Positions 40,782 to 49,346 of a DNA stretch of 64,000 bases are shown here, in pieces. Position 1 is the first letter of the stretch. The number at the start of each line of letters is the position of its first letter. The translations under genes and the position numbers were made by a program. Under the pieces are notes generated by a model. It worked only from the letters and a program-made list of their open reading frames with translations. It was not told where the DNA came from and did not search any database. Source of the stretch: Homoserinimonas sp044769865 (GTDB lineage Bacteria; Actinomycetota; Actinomycetes; Actinomycetales; Microbacteriaceae); contig NZ_JBIZWA010000001.1 of the NCBI RefSeq assembly GCF_044769865.1, forward strand, positions 558,001 to 622,000. Direction: 5' to 3'.

Positions 40782-41312
40782 CTAGAAACTGACCTCGAAC
40801 GACTCGATCCCCGACCACGGGCTCGTCAGCTCGACGCGCTCCAGCAGCTGGTCCTTCGGAACATCGAAGAAGAGCGTGGACTCGACGGACTTTCCTGCGT
40901 CGAGCGCCTGCATGCCGCCATCGGCAGCCGTTCCGGCCCAGTAGTCGGGAAAGTACTCCGTGTCGGAGGCGAGGCCCTTGACCTTCAGCTGCGAGAGGTC
41001 GATCGTCTCACCCGTACCGTTCTCGACATTGACCCCGACGGTGCAGTACTGGCCCACCGCCGTGAACTCGGGCTTGTCCTCGCCGACGCCGCTGATGCCG
41101 CAGATGCGACGTGTCACCGAGACCGCGACGCCATCCTCACTCGTGAATGCCTTGCCCACGTCGGAGTTCGCGGCCGGCGCCGAAGGCGGTGCGGCGTCTC
41201 CTGCGCAGCCGACGAGCGAGACGCCCAGCCCGGCGACAGCGAGTGCGACGGCGACCGAACGGCCGGAGCGGACCCATGCGCGACTCATCCGAGCGGTGAC
41301 GTGCTTGGGCAT
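40782..41312 (-). CDS. DUF4352-like lipoprotein
   Basis: Protein of 176 residues. The signal peptide ends in the lipobox SLVGC with Cys36, so it is a membrane-anchored lipoprotein. The mature domain has the DUF4352-like immunoglobulin-type pattern: YCTVGVNVENGTGETIDLSQLKVKG, YFPDYW, then GKSVESTLFFDVPKDQLLERVEL in outline. GGAGGTG stands before the ATG. The role is probably extracellular binding, but the ligand is unknown. It is divergent from the cAMP phosphodiesterase gene across a 216-base gap containing a long inverted repeat. Confidence 0.82.
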   Translation of the reverse strand: MPKHVTARMSRAWVRSGRSVAVALAVAGLGVSLVGCAGDAAPPSAPAANSDVGKAFTSEDGVAVSVTRRICGISGVGEDKPEFTAVGQYCTVGVNVENGTGETIDLSQLKVKGLASDTEYFPDYWAGTAADGGMQALDAGKSVESTLFFDVPKDQLLERVELTSPWSGIESFEVSF

Positions 41313-41393
41313 GGAGCACCTCCAGGGCGTCTTTCAACATCGAAAGGAAACAATGCGGCCACGGCCGCGTCGGGTAAGACCCAAGTAAAGCGC

Positions 41394-41499
41394 GCGCATT
41401 GACGCAAATGGCAGTCCCCACAATGGGTGCCGACAGCCCCTTCTCCCGCGCGTGACACACCCGAACTGGGGTGCGAATCGCCGCTTTGCGTTAATGCGC
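41394..41499. repeat. Widely spaced inverted repeat between divergent genes
   Basis: GCGCATTGACGCAAA (41394-41408) is complementary at 14 of 15 positions to TTTGCGTTAATGCGC (41485-41499), 76 bases apart. It occupies the intergenic region between the lipoprotein and the phosphodiesterase genes. Placement suggests paired regulator sites, perhaps with DNA looping, rather than a terminator. Confidence 0.6.
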
Positions 41500-41528
41500 C
41501 GTTCGGATTCGAGTGATGGACTGGAGTC

Positions 41529-42476
41529 ATGTCCGGTTATACGGCCGCTCACCCACGGCCCGACCATTTCATCCTGCACCTCAGCGACACCCACCTTCTC
41601 GCTGGAGGCAAGCGCCTCTACGACCGCGTCGACAGCGAAGCGCGCCTCGCTGAACTCTTTGCGCGGCTCGAAGCATCCGGCGCTCGCCCGGAGGCGATCG
41701 TGCTCACGGGCGACCTCGCCGACCACGGCGAGCCAGAGGCCTACGCCAAGCTTCGCGCGATCGTCGAACCGGCGGCGGAGCGCCTCGGGGCACAAGTCGT
41801 GTGGGTCATGGGCAACCACGACGACCGGGGTGCGTTCCGCGAAGAGCTGCTCGACCAGCACCCCTCGACCAGGCCCGTCGACCGCGTGCACGACATCAAC
41901 GGCCTCCGCATCATCACGCTCGACTCGACCGTGCCAGGCCACCACCACGGCGAGGTGAGCGACGAGCAGCTCGACTGGCTCGCCGAGGAACTCGCCTCAC
42001 CCGCGCCCCACGGCACGATCCTCGCGATGCACCACCCGCCCGTGCCGAGCGTGCAGGATCTCGCGGTGCTCGTGGAACTTCGTGACCGCGGACCGCTCGC
42101 CGAGGTCCTGCGCGGCTCAGACATCCGGAGCATCATTGCGGGGCACCTGCACTATTCCACGACCGCGACCTTCGCCGGCATCCCCGTCTCGGTCGCATCC
42201 GCCACCTGCTACACGCAGGATCTCGCGGGCGAGTTCGGTTCAACCATGCCGCGTGACGGAGCGCAGTCATACAACCTCATCCACGTCTACGACGACACCG
42301 TCATGCACACGGTCGTGCCCGTCGCAGCCTCCTCGACGCTCTCCTACACCTCGACCGACGAGACGGCGCAGATCCTCGCCCGTCACGGGGTGAGCATCCT
42401 GCCGCCGGCGAATGCGCCCGTGCCGGCCGAGCCGCCTCTCACGACGGGAGTGCTCGACCTCCTGCCCGTCGGCTAG
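41529..42476 (+). CDS. cpdA: Class III cyclic-AMP phosphodiesterase (CpdA/Icc-like)
   Basis: Calcineurin-fold metallophosphoesterase of 315 residues. Metal ligands appear in order: HLSDTHLLAGG, VLTGDLADHGEPEAY, VMGNHDDRGAF, LAMHHPPVPSV and IIAGHLHYSTTATFAG. This spacing is that of class III cyclic nucleotide phosphodiesterases. It hydrolyses cAMP in vitro in characterised relatives, though cell-wall or phospholipid roles have also been reported. CTGGAG stands 4 bases before the ATG. It ends one base before the stop of the stealth gene, on opposite strands. Confidence 0.9.
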   Translation: MSGYTAAHPRPDHFILHLSDTHLLAGGKRLYDRVDSEARLAELFARLEASGARPEAIVLTGDLADHGEPEAYAKLRAIVEPAAERLGAQVVWVMGNHDDRGAFREELLDQHPSTRPVDRVHDINGLRIITLDSTVPGHHHGEVSDEQLDWLAEELASPAPHGTILAMHHPPVPSVQDLAVLVELRDRGPLAEVLRGSDIRSIIAGHLHYSTTATFAGIPVSVASATCYTQDLAGEFGSTMPRDGAQSYNLIHVYDDTVMHTVVPVAASSTLSYTSTDETAQILARHGVSILPPANAPVPAEPPLTTGVLDLLPVG

Positions 42477-42477
42477 C

Positions 42478-44010
42478 TCAGTCGCTCGGGTTTTCCCAGG
42501 GCGCCGCGACCGGGAAGTAGTGCTCGAGGAACCCCAGCACCGCCTCGGCCCGCTCCATCGCATCGAGCTCGGGGAACGAGCCGTCGTTGAGGCAGAAGAA
42601 GTCGTAGTTGCGCCGCTTCAGCAGCCGCTTCATGTCCTTCACGCCCTGCCGCGCGGTCGTGTCGACGTAGCGCACCTTGGCCGTCGGCTGGATGACCGCG
42701 CGCCCCGTCATGAGTGCGTAGTAGTGGTAGAAGGAGTTGGTCACCGAGATGTCGGTGGCCTGCCGGAACTGCGCGGCGGCCGTGCGGGCGAACTCCTCCG
42801 GAAACTGCGCCTCCAGCTCGTGCAGCACGGAACGGCGCAGGGGCGCGGCGGCATGCTCGAGGTGGTTCGTGATCGTCACGCCGAAGCGGTCCTTGAGGAT
42901 CCCGCGGTTGGTGCGCGCCGCGTTCTCAAAGCCGCTGCGGCTGGGATGGTTCTCCCCCAGGCCGATGCGCGTCTCCGACAGGATGAACTTGCTCACGCCG
43001 CCGGGAGAGAAGAACATCTCGGGCCCGACGGCGCGGCCGAAGAACATGTCGTCGTTCGAGTAGAGGAAGTGCTCGCTCAGCCCCTCGATGTGGTGCAGTT
43101 GGCTCTCGACCGCGTGCGAGTTGTGGGTCGGCAGCACGCTCGTGTCGGCGAAGAACTGCTCGCTCCGCAACAGCGTGACCCTCGGATGCTCGGCCAGCCA
43201 GGCGGGCCGCGGCGAGTCGGTCACGATGTAGATGTTGCGGATCCAGGGTGCGAAGAGGTGCACCGAGCGGAGCGCGTACTTGAGTTCGTCGATCTGGCGG
43301 AAGCGCGCCTCGTGGTCGTCGCCCTCGCCGACGACGTAGCTCGCCATGCGCGCCGCACGCTGCCGCTGGTATTCCGCGGATGACCCGTCGACCCACGAGA
43401 AGATGATGTCGATGTCGAAGTTCACGTCGAGGCTCGACGGTTCGAACATGCCCCGCAGGGTCGGCCACTGCTTGCCGTAGAGCTCGACAGTGTCCCGCAC
43501 GATCTCCGAGATGGGAGTGTGGTGCCGCTGCAGGATGTTGGGGCGCGGCGCGATGACCTCGCCACGGATGTCATCCCACTCCCACAGCTCGAGCGGAACA
43601 CCGCTCTCGTGCTCGTAGCGCAGAGTGCCGGGCTCGGCCACGCGGGGACGGTAGAGCGTGAAGGCCCGCGCCGCGGGGTCGGCTGACAGCCTGCCATCCG
43701 CGAGCATCACGGAGCGTCCCACGGTGGATCGGTCAACGCGGATGTCGCGGGCGGCCAGGTCTGCCCTGGCGCCCTTCGCCATCCTCATGGTGCGGGAGCG
43801 GAAGGGCTCCGTCTGGCACGCCGAGGCGAGCGCGGCTTCGAGCCGCTCACGCTCGGCGAGGTCGACGACGACGATCGGACGTGGGTCCTGCGTGCGCACG
43901 AGGAAGTAATCGATTCCGTTGGCGGCGAGCACACCCCGCACGAAGTCGAGGTCAGCGCGGAACGCCTGCCACGGGGTGAGGCCGTCGCAGGCAAGGGAAG
44001 AGCGAGTCAT
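42478..44010 (-). CDS. Stealth-family sugar-phosphate transferase
   Basis: Protein of 510 residues carrying the conserved stealth regions: CR1 IIFSWVDGSSAEYQ, CR2 RFRQIDELKYALRSVHLFAPWIRNIYIVTD in outline, CR3 THNSHAVESQLHHIEGLSEHFLYSNDDMFF in outline, and a CR4-like FYHYYALMTG. Stealth proteins transfer hexose-1-phosphate when building phosphodiester-linked surface polysaccharides. An N-terminal domain of about 200 residues (nucleotide- or substrate-recognition?) precedes CR1. The start at 44010 has no clear ribosome site, and the ATG at 44073 is an alternative. No other polysaccharide gene is adjacent. Confidence 0.88.
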   Translation of the reverse strand: MTRSSLACDGLTPWQAFRADLDFVRGVLAANGIDYFLVRTQDPRPIVVVDLAERERLEAALASACQTEPFRSRTMRMAKGARADLAARDIRVDRSTVGRSVMLADGRLSADPAARAFTLYRPRVAEPGTLRYEHESGVPLELWEWDDIRGEVIAPRPNILQRHHTPISEIVRDTVELYGKQWPTLRGMFEPSSLDVNFDIDIIFSWVDGSSAEYQRQRAARMASYVVGEGDDHEARFRQIDELKYALRSVHLFAPWIRNIYIVTDSPRPAWLAEHPRVTLLRSEQFFADTSVLPTHNSHAVESQLHHIEGLSEHFLYSNDDMFFGRAVGPEMFFSPGGVSKFILSETRIGLGENHPSRSGFENAARTNRGILKDRFGVTITNHLEHAAAPLRRSVLHELEAQFPEEFARTAAAQFRQATDISVTNSFYHYYALMTGRAVIQPTAKVRYVDTTARQGVKDMKRLLKRRNYDFFCLNDGSFPELDAMERAEAVLGFLEHYFPVAAPWENPSD

Positions 44011-44091
44011 GGAGGCCCAATCGTTCGACCCTGGGCCCACATGAGTGAAGGGCCCGTCAGCCTTCCCCAGCATAACGAGCCGGGTGAGGGG

Positions 44092-44313
44092 TCACTGCGC
44101 CGATGAGAGCCCCCGTGCGATCTCAGCGATCCGCTCGTCGCTCACCTCCACGCCCGTTTCGCGCACGCGCTGCCGCAGCATCTGCTCTGCAGGTTCGTGC
44201 GTGTGGCCCTCACGAATGTCTGAGCGCACCTGCTCGATGATGCCGTCGAGACGCTGCTCATTGGTGGCGTCGTCGCTGCCGTCCTGGATGGGGCCGTCCT
44301 GTGTCTCACGCAT
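44092..44313 (-). CDS. Small acidic hypothetical protein
   Basis: Protein of 73 residues beginning MRETQDGPIQDGSDDA, strongly charged and probably helical, with RLDGIIEQVRSDIREGH and RETGVEVSDERIAEIARGL. Short proteins of this type are widespread in Microbacteriaceae as far as I recall, but no function is known to me. A TAGGGT box lies about 16 bases upstream. It sits between the stealth gene and a divergent DUF2510 gene. Confidence 0.6.
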   Translation of the reverse strand: MRETQDGPIQDGSDDATNEQRLDGIIEQVRSDIREGHTHEPAEQMLRQRVRETGVEVSDERIAEIARGLSSAQ

Positions 44314-44483
44314 GACGCCATGGTGCGCCGGACACCCTACGGTTGCCTGAATGCGCGGGCTCCGCAGCTGTGCGGGAGGTTTCGGCCAAGAAATCACGCA
44401 GAAACTGTGCGATTCACCCTCCGCGTATGGCGGATGTCGCGAGAGACTATGTCTGGATCCGCGAAGGGACACACACGCGCACC

Positions 44484-44900
44484 ATGCCTGACCTCCACAA
44501 CATACGACTGCCCGCCGGGTGGTACCCCGACCCCAGTGGCGCCGATCATCGTCGCTGGTGGGACGGCAAGACGTGGACGCAGCACACCGCGCCGTTTCAG
44601 CGCCCCGCCCCCGTCTACGACGTCGTGGACCTCGTGGAACAGAAGGCGACACCGCGCGACGGCGAAGATGCCGAGACATCCGCCCCCGCAGCGCCTCGTC
44701 GCATCCGCACCGCTGCTCGCATCGGCCGCGGTCTTGCGGCCCTCGCGCACAAGCTGCCATTCGGGCTTCCCGCCCCCGCGGACGATCCGCAGGACGACAG
44801 GGTCGAGGGGCCTCCGCCCGCGCCGCCGGCTCCACCCGCCCGCGCCAAGGGCGCTCCCGTCAAGAAGACGGCGCCCCGGCGGTCGCGCGCGCGCCACTGA
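44484..44900 (+). CDS. DUF2510 domain protein
   Basis: Protein of 138 residues from MPDLHNIRLP. The DUF2510 motif AGWYPDPSGADHRRWWDGKTW is in the N-terminus (given without its last residues), with its conserved tryptophans. The rest is low-complexity Ala/Pro/Arg. DUF2510 is an actinobacterial module usually attached to membrane proteins, but no transmembrane helix follows here. The frame extends upstream, but homology begins at this ATG. The function is unknown. Confidence 0.75.
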   Translation: MPDLHNIRLPAGWYPDPSGADHRRWWDGKTWTQHTAPFQRPAPVYDVVDLVEQKATPRDGEDAETSAPAAPRRIRTAARIGRGLAALAHKLPFGLPAPADDPQDDRVEGPPPAPPAPPARAKGAPVKKTAPRRSRARH

Positions 44901-45032
44901 GCTGAGCAACGTACCGCCGATCCGCGCGCTCCCTCGGATCCGGGCACACTCACCCCCGAAGCGGGGATGCCGCTACACCCGGCCGACTGGTTACCGTGAA
45001 CCGAATCGTCACAGACCGGAGGGGGACCGGGC

Positions 45033-45698
45033 GTGAGCTTTACCGGACAGGATTACCCGAACCAGTCCGCACCGGGGTTACATGACCCGCGCGCGCTCAG
45101 TGAGGAGGAATGGCGCGCCTCGCTGCCGTCATTCGGACAGCAGCTCGGCACGGGGCTCGGCCAGGCCAGCTCGGGCGCGGTGCGCACCGAGGCGGCGCCG
45201 AGCGTCGCGCCGTTCAGCACCCAGGATCGACTGCGCAGCTGGCGCGCGACGCCCACGACGAGCAACACCCCCTGGGTGTGGTGGCTCATCGCAACGCCCA
45301 TCCTCGGAGGCCTCGCCATGTGGCCGATCGTCTTCACGGTGTTCGGCTTCGAGAACGTCTTCCTCCTCCTTGCGAGCGACAACGACCCGGCTGCACTTCG
45401 CTTAGTCGGCTTCTTCTTCTGCATGGGGCTCGCGATCGCCGCCGTCACGATGCTGCTGGGCTTCGGCGACCGCGCCGCCCTGCGGAGGCTCGGCCACAGT
45501 CGCACCGCCTCCCCCTGGTGGCAACTTCTGAGCCAGCTCGTCTACCTCATCGTCCGGACGGTGCACGCGAACTCGCAGACTGGGCGGGGAGCCGCACCGC
45601 TCGTCGTCTACCTCTGCCTCCAGATCGCGCCGGTCGTCCTCGGCGTGATCGCTGCCGTCGCGATCCCCGCCTTCATCGCCGCCTCCTCGACCCCGTGA
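45033..45698 (+). CDS. Membrane protein with three helices
   Basis: Protein of 221 residues from a GTG preceded by GGAGGGGG. About 85 polar residues precede three hydrophobic segments: VWWLIATPILGGLAMWPIVF, FFFCMGLAIAAVTMLLGFG and LVVYLCLQIAPVVLGVIAAVAIP. I recognise no family. The IclR gene begins 12 bases after its stop, so they may share a transcript. Confidence 0.65.
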   Translation: MSFTGQDYPNQSAPGLHDPRALSEEEWRASLPSFGQQLGTGLGQASSGAVRTEAAPSVAPFSTQDRLRSWRATPTTSNTPWVWWLIATPILGGLAMWPIVFTVFGFENVFLLLASDNDPAALRLVGFFFCMGLAIAAVTMLLGFGDRAALRRLGHSRTASPWWQLLSQLVYLIVRTVHANSQTGRGAAPLVVYLCLQIAPVVLGVIAAVAIPAFIAASSTP

Positions 45699-45710
45699 GA
45701 CGCTGAACAC

Positions 45711-46478
45711 ATGGCCAACTCACCGAGTGGCGACTCCCTCATCTCTCGTGTCGTCCGCATCCTCGAGACCTTCGACACCGATCGCACGAGCCGCAGCGTC
45801 TCAGATATCGCACGGCGCACGGGCATCCCGTCGTCGACGACGCACCGCCTCGTCGCGGAACTGAGCGAGCATGGCCTGCTCGAGCGCGACGAGCGCGGCA
45901 ACGTGCACGTCGGGATGCACCTCTGGGAGCTCGCGATGCGCGGCTCGCAGGCGCTGCGACTGCGCCAGATCGCGATCCCGTTCATGGAGAGCGTGCAGGC
46001 CAAGGTGCGCCAGCACACGCAGCTGGCGGTGCTGGAAGACGACGAGGCCCTCTTCATCGAACGACTGTCGAGCCGCGACTCCGGCGCGAACATCACACGG
46101 ATCGCGGGGCGCCTGCCGTTGCATGCCTCGTCGTCCGGCCTCGTGCTGCTCGCCTATGCGGATGCCGCGCTGCAGGACCGCGTGCTCGCGGGCGAGTTGC
46201 AGCAGCGTTCCGGAGAGACGGTGACCGACCCCGCCCGACTCCGTTCGATGATCGGCGAGATCCGGCGCATCGGGCACGTGATCGCCCCAGGCTACATCGC
46301 GCCGGAATCGGTCGGCGTCGCGGTACCCGTCAAGGGCCCGGGTGGCGGCACGATCGCGGCGCTCTCAGTGGTGCTCCCGCGCGACCACGGCGACTTCGGC
46401 ACCGTCGTGATGTATCTCAAGTCGGCCTCGACGGGGATCACCCGGGCAATGCGCGATTCCCGGAATTTCTTCCATTGA
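45711..46478 (+). CDS. IclR-family regulator, probably of pobA
   Basis: Regulator of 255 residues. The N-terminal helix-turn-helix reads VSDIARRTGIPSSTTHRLVAELSEHGLLERDE in outline, followed by an IclR effector domain (QLAVLEDDEALFIERLSS; LPLHASSSGLVLLAYA; GYIAPESVGVAVPVKG). It lies 110 bases before pobA on the same strand. PobR regulators of this family respond to 4-hydroxybenzoate. A palindrome at its 3' end, just upstream of the pobA promoter region, is a candidate binding site. Confidence 0.88.
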   Translation: MANSPSGDSLISRVVRILETFDTDRTSRSVSDIARRTGIPSSTTHRLVAELSEHGLLERDERGNVHVGMHLWELAMRGSQALRLRQIAIPFMESVQAKVRQHTQLAVLEDDEALFIERLSSRDSGANITRIAGRLPLHASSSGLVLLAYADAALQDRVLAGELQQRSGETVTDPARLRSMIGEIRRIGHVIAPGYIAPESVGVAVPVKGPGGGTIAALSVVLPRDHGDFGTVVMYLKSASTGITRAMRDSRNFFH

Positions 46479-46485
46479 ACGGGAA
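46457..46485. promoter_or_regulatory. Candidate IclR/PobR operator upstream of pobA
   Basis: TTCCCG (46457-46462) and CGGGAA (46480-46485) form an inverted repeat with arms 23 bases apart, about two helical turns. It overlaps the last codons and stop of the IclR gene and lies about 105 bases before the pobA start. Confidence 0.4.
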
Positions 46486-46588
46486 GTAAGTTCATCCCGG
46501 GTCGCTCGCTGTCCACAATGGCAGCAGGGCCCACAACCGGCCTCCACTGACACTCGCGGCACCGGGCCGCGCTGACAAAGGAGTCCCC

Positions 46589-47779
46589 ATGACCGAAACG
46601 ATCCGCACCCAGGTCGGCATCATCGGAGCCGGACCTGCCGGCCTCCTGCTCTCCCACCTCCTCGACCGCGCCGGCATCTCCTCCGTCGTGATCGACAAGC
46701 GCAGCCGCGAGGAGATCGAGAAGACCATCCGCGCCGGCATCCTCGAGCAGGGCACCGTCGACGTGCTCGTCAACACCGGCGTCAGCGACCGCGTGCTCCG
46801 CGACGGGCACAAGCACGACGGCATCGAACTCCGCTTCCAGGGCGAGGGCCACCGCATCGACTTCCCCTCCCTCGTCGGCCGCTCCGTCTACCTGTACCCG
46901 CAGCACGAGGTGCTCATCGACCTCATCGCCTCGCGGCTCGAGGCGGGCGCCGACATCCGCTTCGAAACCAGCAACAGCGAGCTGCACGGCCAGCTCAGCG
47001 ACAGCCCCAGCATCAGCTTCACCGACTCCGAAGGCAATGACGTCGTCGTCGAGTGCGACTTCATCGGCGGCACCGACGGCTCACAGGGCATCGCCAAGTG
47101 GTCGATCCCCGAGACCGACCGTCGCGACTTCTTCCGCCCCTACCCCTTCGCCTGGTTCGGCATCCTTGCCGACGCGCCACCAAGCAGCGAGGAACTCATC
47201 TACAGCGCCGGCGACAAGGGCTTTGCGCTCGTCAGCCAGCGCAGCGACACCGTGCAGCGCATGTACTTCCAGTGCGACCCCGAAACGAACACCGATGACT
47301 GGAGTGAGCAGCAGATCTGGGACGAGCTCCAGGCTCGCGTTCCCGGCCACGAACTCAAGGAGGGGCACATCTTCCAGAAGGATGTGCTGCAGTTCCGCTC
47401 CTACGTCTGCGAAACCATGCAGTACGGGCGCATGTTCCTCGCCGGCGACGCCGCCCACACCGTGCCACCGACGGGCGCCAAGGGCATGAACCTCGCCGTC
47501 GCCGACGTGCTCGTGCTCGCCGACGCCATGGCCGCCTACTACGACAACGGCAGCACCGAGAAACTCGACAACTACGCCCCCACCGCGCTCAAGCGCATCT
47601 GGCGCGGCCAGCAGTTCTCCTACTGGATGACCTCCATGCTGCACGCCACCCCCGACGAGCACCCCTTCGACCAGCAGCGCCGCTACGGCGAGCTCGAGAC
47701 GGTCACCTCGTCGAAGGCCGGGCAGACGTACCTGGCCGAGGCGTACACGGGCTGGCCCTTCGACGTCAGCTACAACTAG
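46589..47779 (+). CDS. pobA: 4-Hydroxybenzoate 3-monooxygenase
   Basis: FAD monooxygenase of 396 residues, matching PHBH in length. It converts 4-hydroxybenzoate to protocatechuate with NADPH and oxygen. Visible are the dinucleotide motif GIIGAGPAGLLLSHLLDRAG, the FIGGTDGSQGIAKWSIP region, the substrate-contact segment GFALVSQRSDTVQRMYFQ (Ser and Arg as in PHBH), and LAGDAAHTVPPTGAKGMNLA. AAAGGAG lies 7 bases before the ATG. The IclR gene just upstream is its probable regulator. Ring-cleavage genes are not in this window; the thiolase at 24895 could serve the end of that pathway. Confidence 0.95.
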   Translation: MTETIRTQVGIIGAGPAGLLLSHLLDRAGISSVVIDKRSREEIEKTIRAGILEQGTVDVLVNTGVSDRVLRDGHKHDGIELRFQGEGHRIDFPSLVGRSVYLYPQHEVLIDLIASRLEAGADIRFETSNSELHGQLSDSPSISFTDSEGNDVVVECDFIGGTDGSQGIAKWSIPETDRRDFFRPYPFAWFGILADAPPSSEELIYSAGDKGFALVSQRSDTVQRMYFQCDPETNTDDWSEQQIWDELQARVPGHELKEGHIFQKDVLQFRSYVCETMQYGRMFLAGDAAHTVPPTGAKGMNLAVADVLVLADAMAAYYDNGSTEKLDNYAPTALKRIWRGQQFSYWMTSMLHATPDEHPFDQQRRYGELETVTSSKAGQTYLAEAYTGWPFDVSYN

Positions 47780-47950
47780 GTCGTCACCGCCCTCGCAGGC
47801 TCGGTCGGCGCTGGGGTCGCGCGACCGCTCCGCGCTCGCCTTGAGCTCCACCGCGCAGGGTGGCGCGCTACCCAGCCCGCAGGGCGGCGGGCCCTTCGAT
47901 ATGCTGCACGAGCGGGGATCGAACAGCGAAGAAGCCGGACGGTGTGACTA

Positions 47951-49333
47951 ATGGAACGCGCATCCACATCGCACGTGGAGTCGGCGGTCGACGCCCTGCT
48001 GCACCCCCGCAGCATCGCGGTGCTCGGCGCGTCTGACGACCCGCGCAAGCCGGGTGGGCGCGTGCTGCGCAATATGGTCAAGCACGGCTTCGACGGGATG
48101 CTCATTCCGATCAATCCCCGCAGGCCGGAGGTCCAGGGACTCACCGCGTACGCCTCCATGACTGACGTACCGGTGGTGCCGGACCTCGTCATCGTGGCGA
48201 TACCCGGGCCCGCCGTGGTGCCGGCCGTCGAGTCGGCGATCGCCGCCGGGGCCCGCACCTTCGTGCTCCTCTCCGCGTTCGCGCCGGGCGCAGAGGATGA
48301 GAGGGATGCGCTCGCGCGCCTCGCGTCTGCCGATGACGGTGTGCGCATCCTGGGGCCGAACAGCCTCGGCACCCATAGCGCCCGGTCACGTCTCGCGGCG
48401 AACTTCATGACGGCGATCGACGACGAGGAGTTCGAGTTCGCGGACTCCGGGGTCTTCGTCATCACACAGAGCGGAGGGGTGGGGGCCTACCTCTTCAGCG
48501 AGGCGCAGACCGTCGGCTTTCCTGTCGGGGAGTTCATCAGCACGGGGAGCGAACTCGACCTGACGTTTGGTGCGGTGCTTCGTGATGTCGTCGAGCGCCA
48601 CGATCCGACGCTCGTCTTCGGATATGTGGAGGGCAGCGACGACCGGGCAGACCTCGTCGCCGGCCTTGAGCGGGCTAAGGCGGCCGGCGTTCCCGTGCTG
48701 TTGCTCCATGCGGGCAGGAGTCCCGAGGCCCAGCAGGCAGCATCGCGCCACAGCGGCCTGCCTGCATTGACGCCAGAGGAGTGGTCGGATGCTGTCGAGC
48801 CGACTGGAGCGCGCACGTTCCACACGATCGAGGCGATGCTGGACGCAGGCAGGGCACTCGTGCATACGCGGCAGCCGAGGGGCGATCGAGTGACGATCGT
48901 CGCCGCATCGGGGGGCGCCGGCATCCTGATGACCGACGCTGCCGTCGATGCCGGGCTGCACCTCGCCGAGTGGGATCACAATGAGAGGCAGGCGCTGGGC
49001 GCGCTCCTTCCCGACCACGCGGTCGTCGAGAATCCCGTCGACGCCACGGGGGCGCTCTTCGCGCGGCTCAGCACCCTGCGCGCTGTGCTCGAGTCGTGCA
49101 CCTCGCATGGGTCGACCGACATCGTCGTGCTCACGCTGGGCAACATGCCCCACGTCGAGGACGTGCTCTTTCAGGAGATCGCGGCCGTCGCGCACGAGTC
49201 TGAGACCCTCGTCGTGGTGGTCTGGGCTGGCGGCACCCCGGGAGCCGTCAGGCGTCTTGCAGAGCGCGGCGTGCTCGCCTATCCGGACCCCAGGCGCGCG
49301 GCAATGGCGCTTCGCCAGATGCTGGCGCGCTGA
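47951..49333 (+). CDS. ADP-forming acyl-CoA synthetase, alpha-type subunit only
   Basis: Protein of 460 residues with a CoA-binding domain (LLHPRSIAVLGASDDPRKPGGRVLRNMVKHGFDG in outline) and the succinyl-CoA ligase-like domains (SGVFVITQSGGVGAYLFSEA; VFGYVEGSDDRADLVAGLERAK; TIVAASGGAGILMTDAA). The His in AASRHSGLPAL occupies the place of the phosphorylated His of this family. The ATP-grasp beta domain is absent, so it needs a partner or has another role. A related full-length enzyme runs off the window at 62826-64000. It opens the CoA-thioester island. Confidence 0.85.
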   Translation: MERASTSHVESAVDALLHPRSIAVLGASDDPRKPGGRVLRNMVKHGFDGMLIPINPRRPEVQGLTAYASMTDVPVVPDLVIVAIPGPAVVPAVESAIAAGARTFVLLSAFAPGAEDERDALARLASADDGVRILGPNSLGTHSARSRLAANFMTAIDDEEFEFADSGVFVITQSGGVGAYLFSEAQTVGFPVGEFISTGSELDLTFGAVLRDVVERHDPTLVFGYVEGSDDRADLVAGLERAKAAGVPVLLLHAGRSPEAQQAASRHSGLPALTPEEWSDAVEPTGARTFHTIEAMLDAGRALVHTRQPRGDRVTIVAASGGAGILMTDAAVDAGLHLAEWDHNERQALGALLPDHAVVENPVDATGALFARLSTLRAVLESCTSHGSTDIVVLTLGNMPHVEDVLFQEIAAVAHESETLVVVVWAGGTPGAVRRLAERGVLAYPDPRRAAMALRQMLAR

Positions 49334-49346
49334 GCACTAGGCCCCG

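Noticed and set aside
38258..40792. 844-codon open frame antisense to the J-domain and DUF2207 genes
   Set aside because: It crosses two real genes with recognisable domains and has only low-complexity charged sequence.
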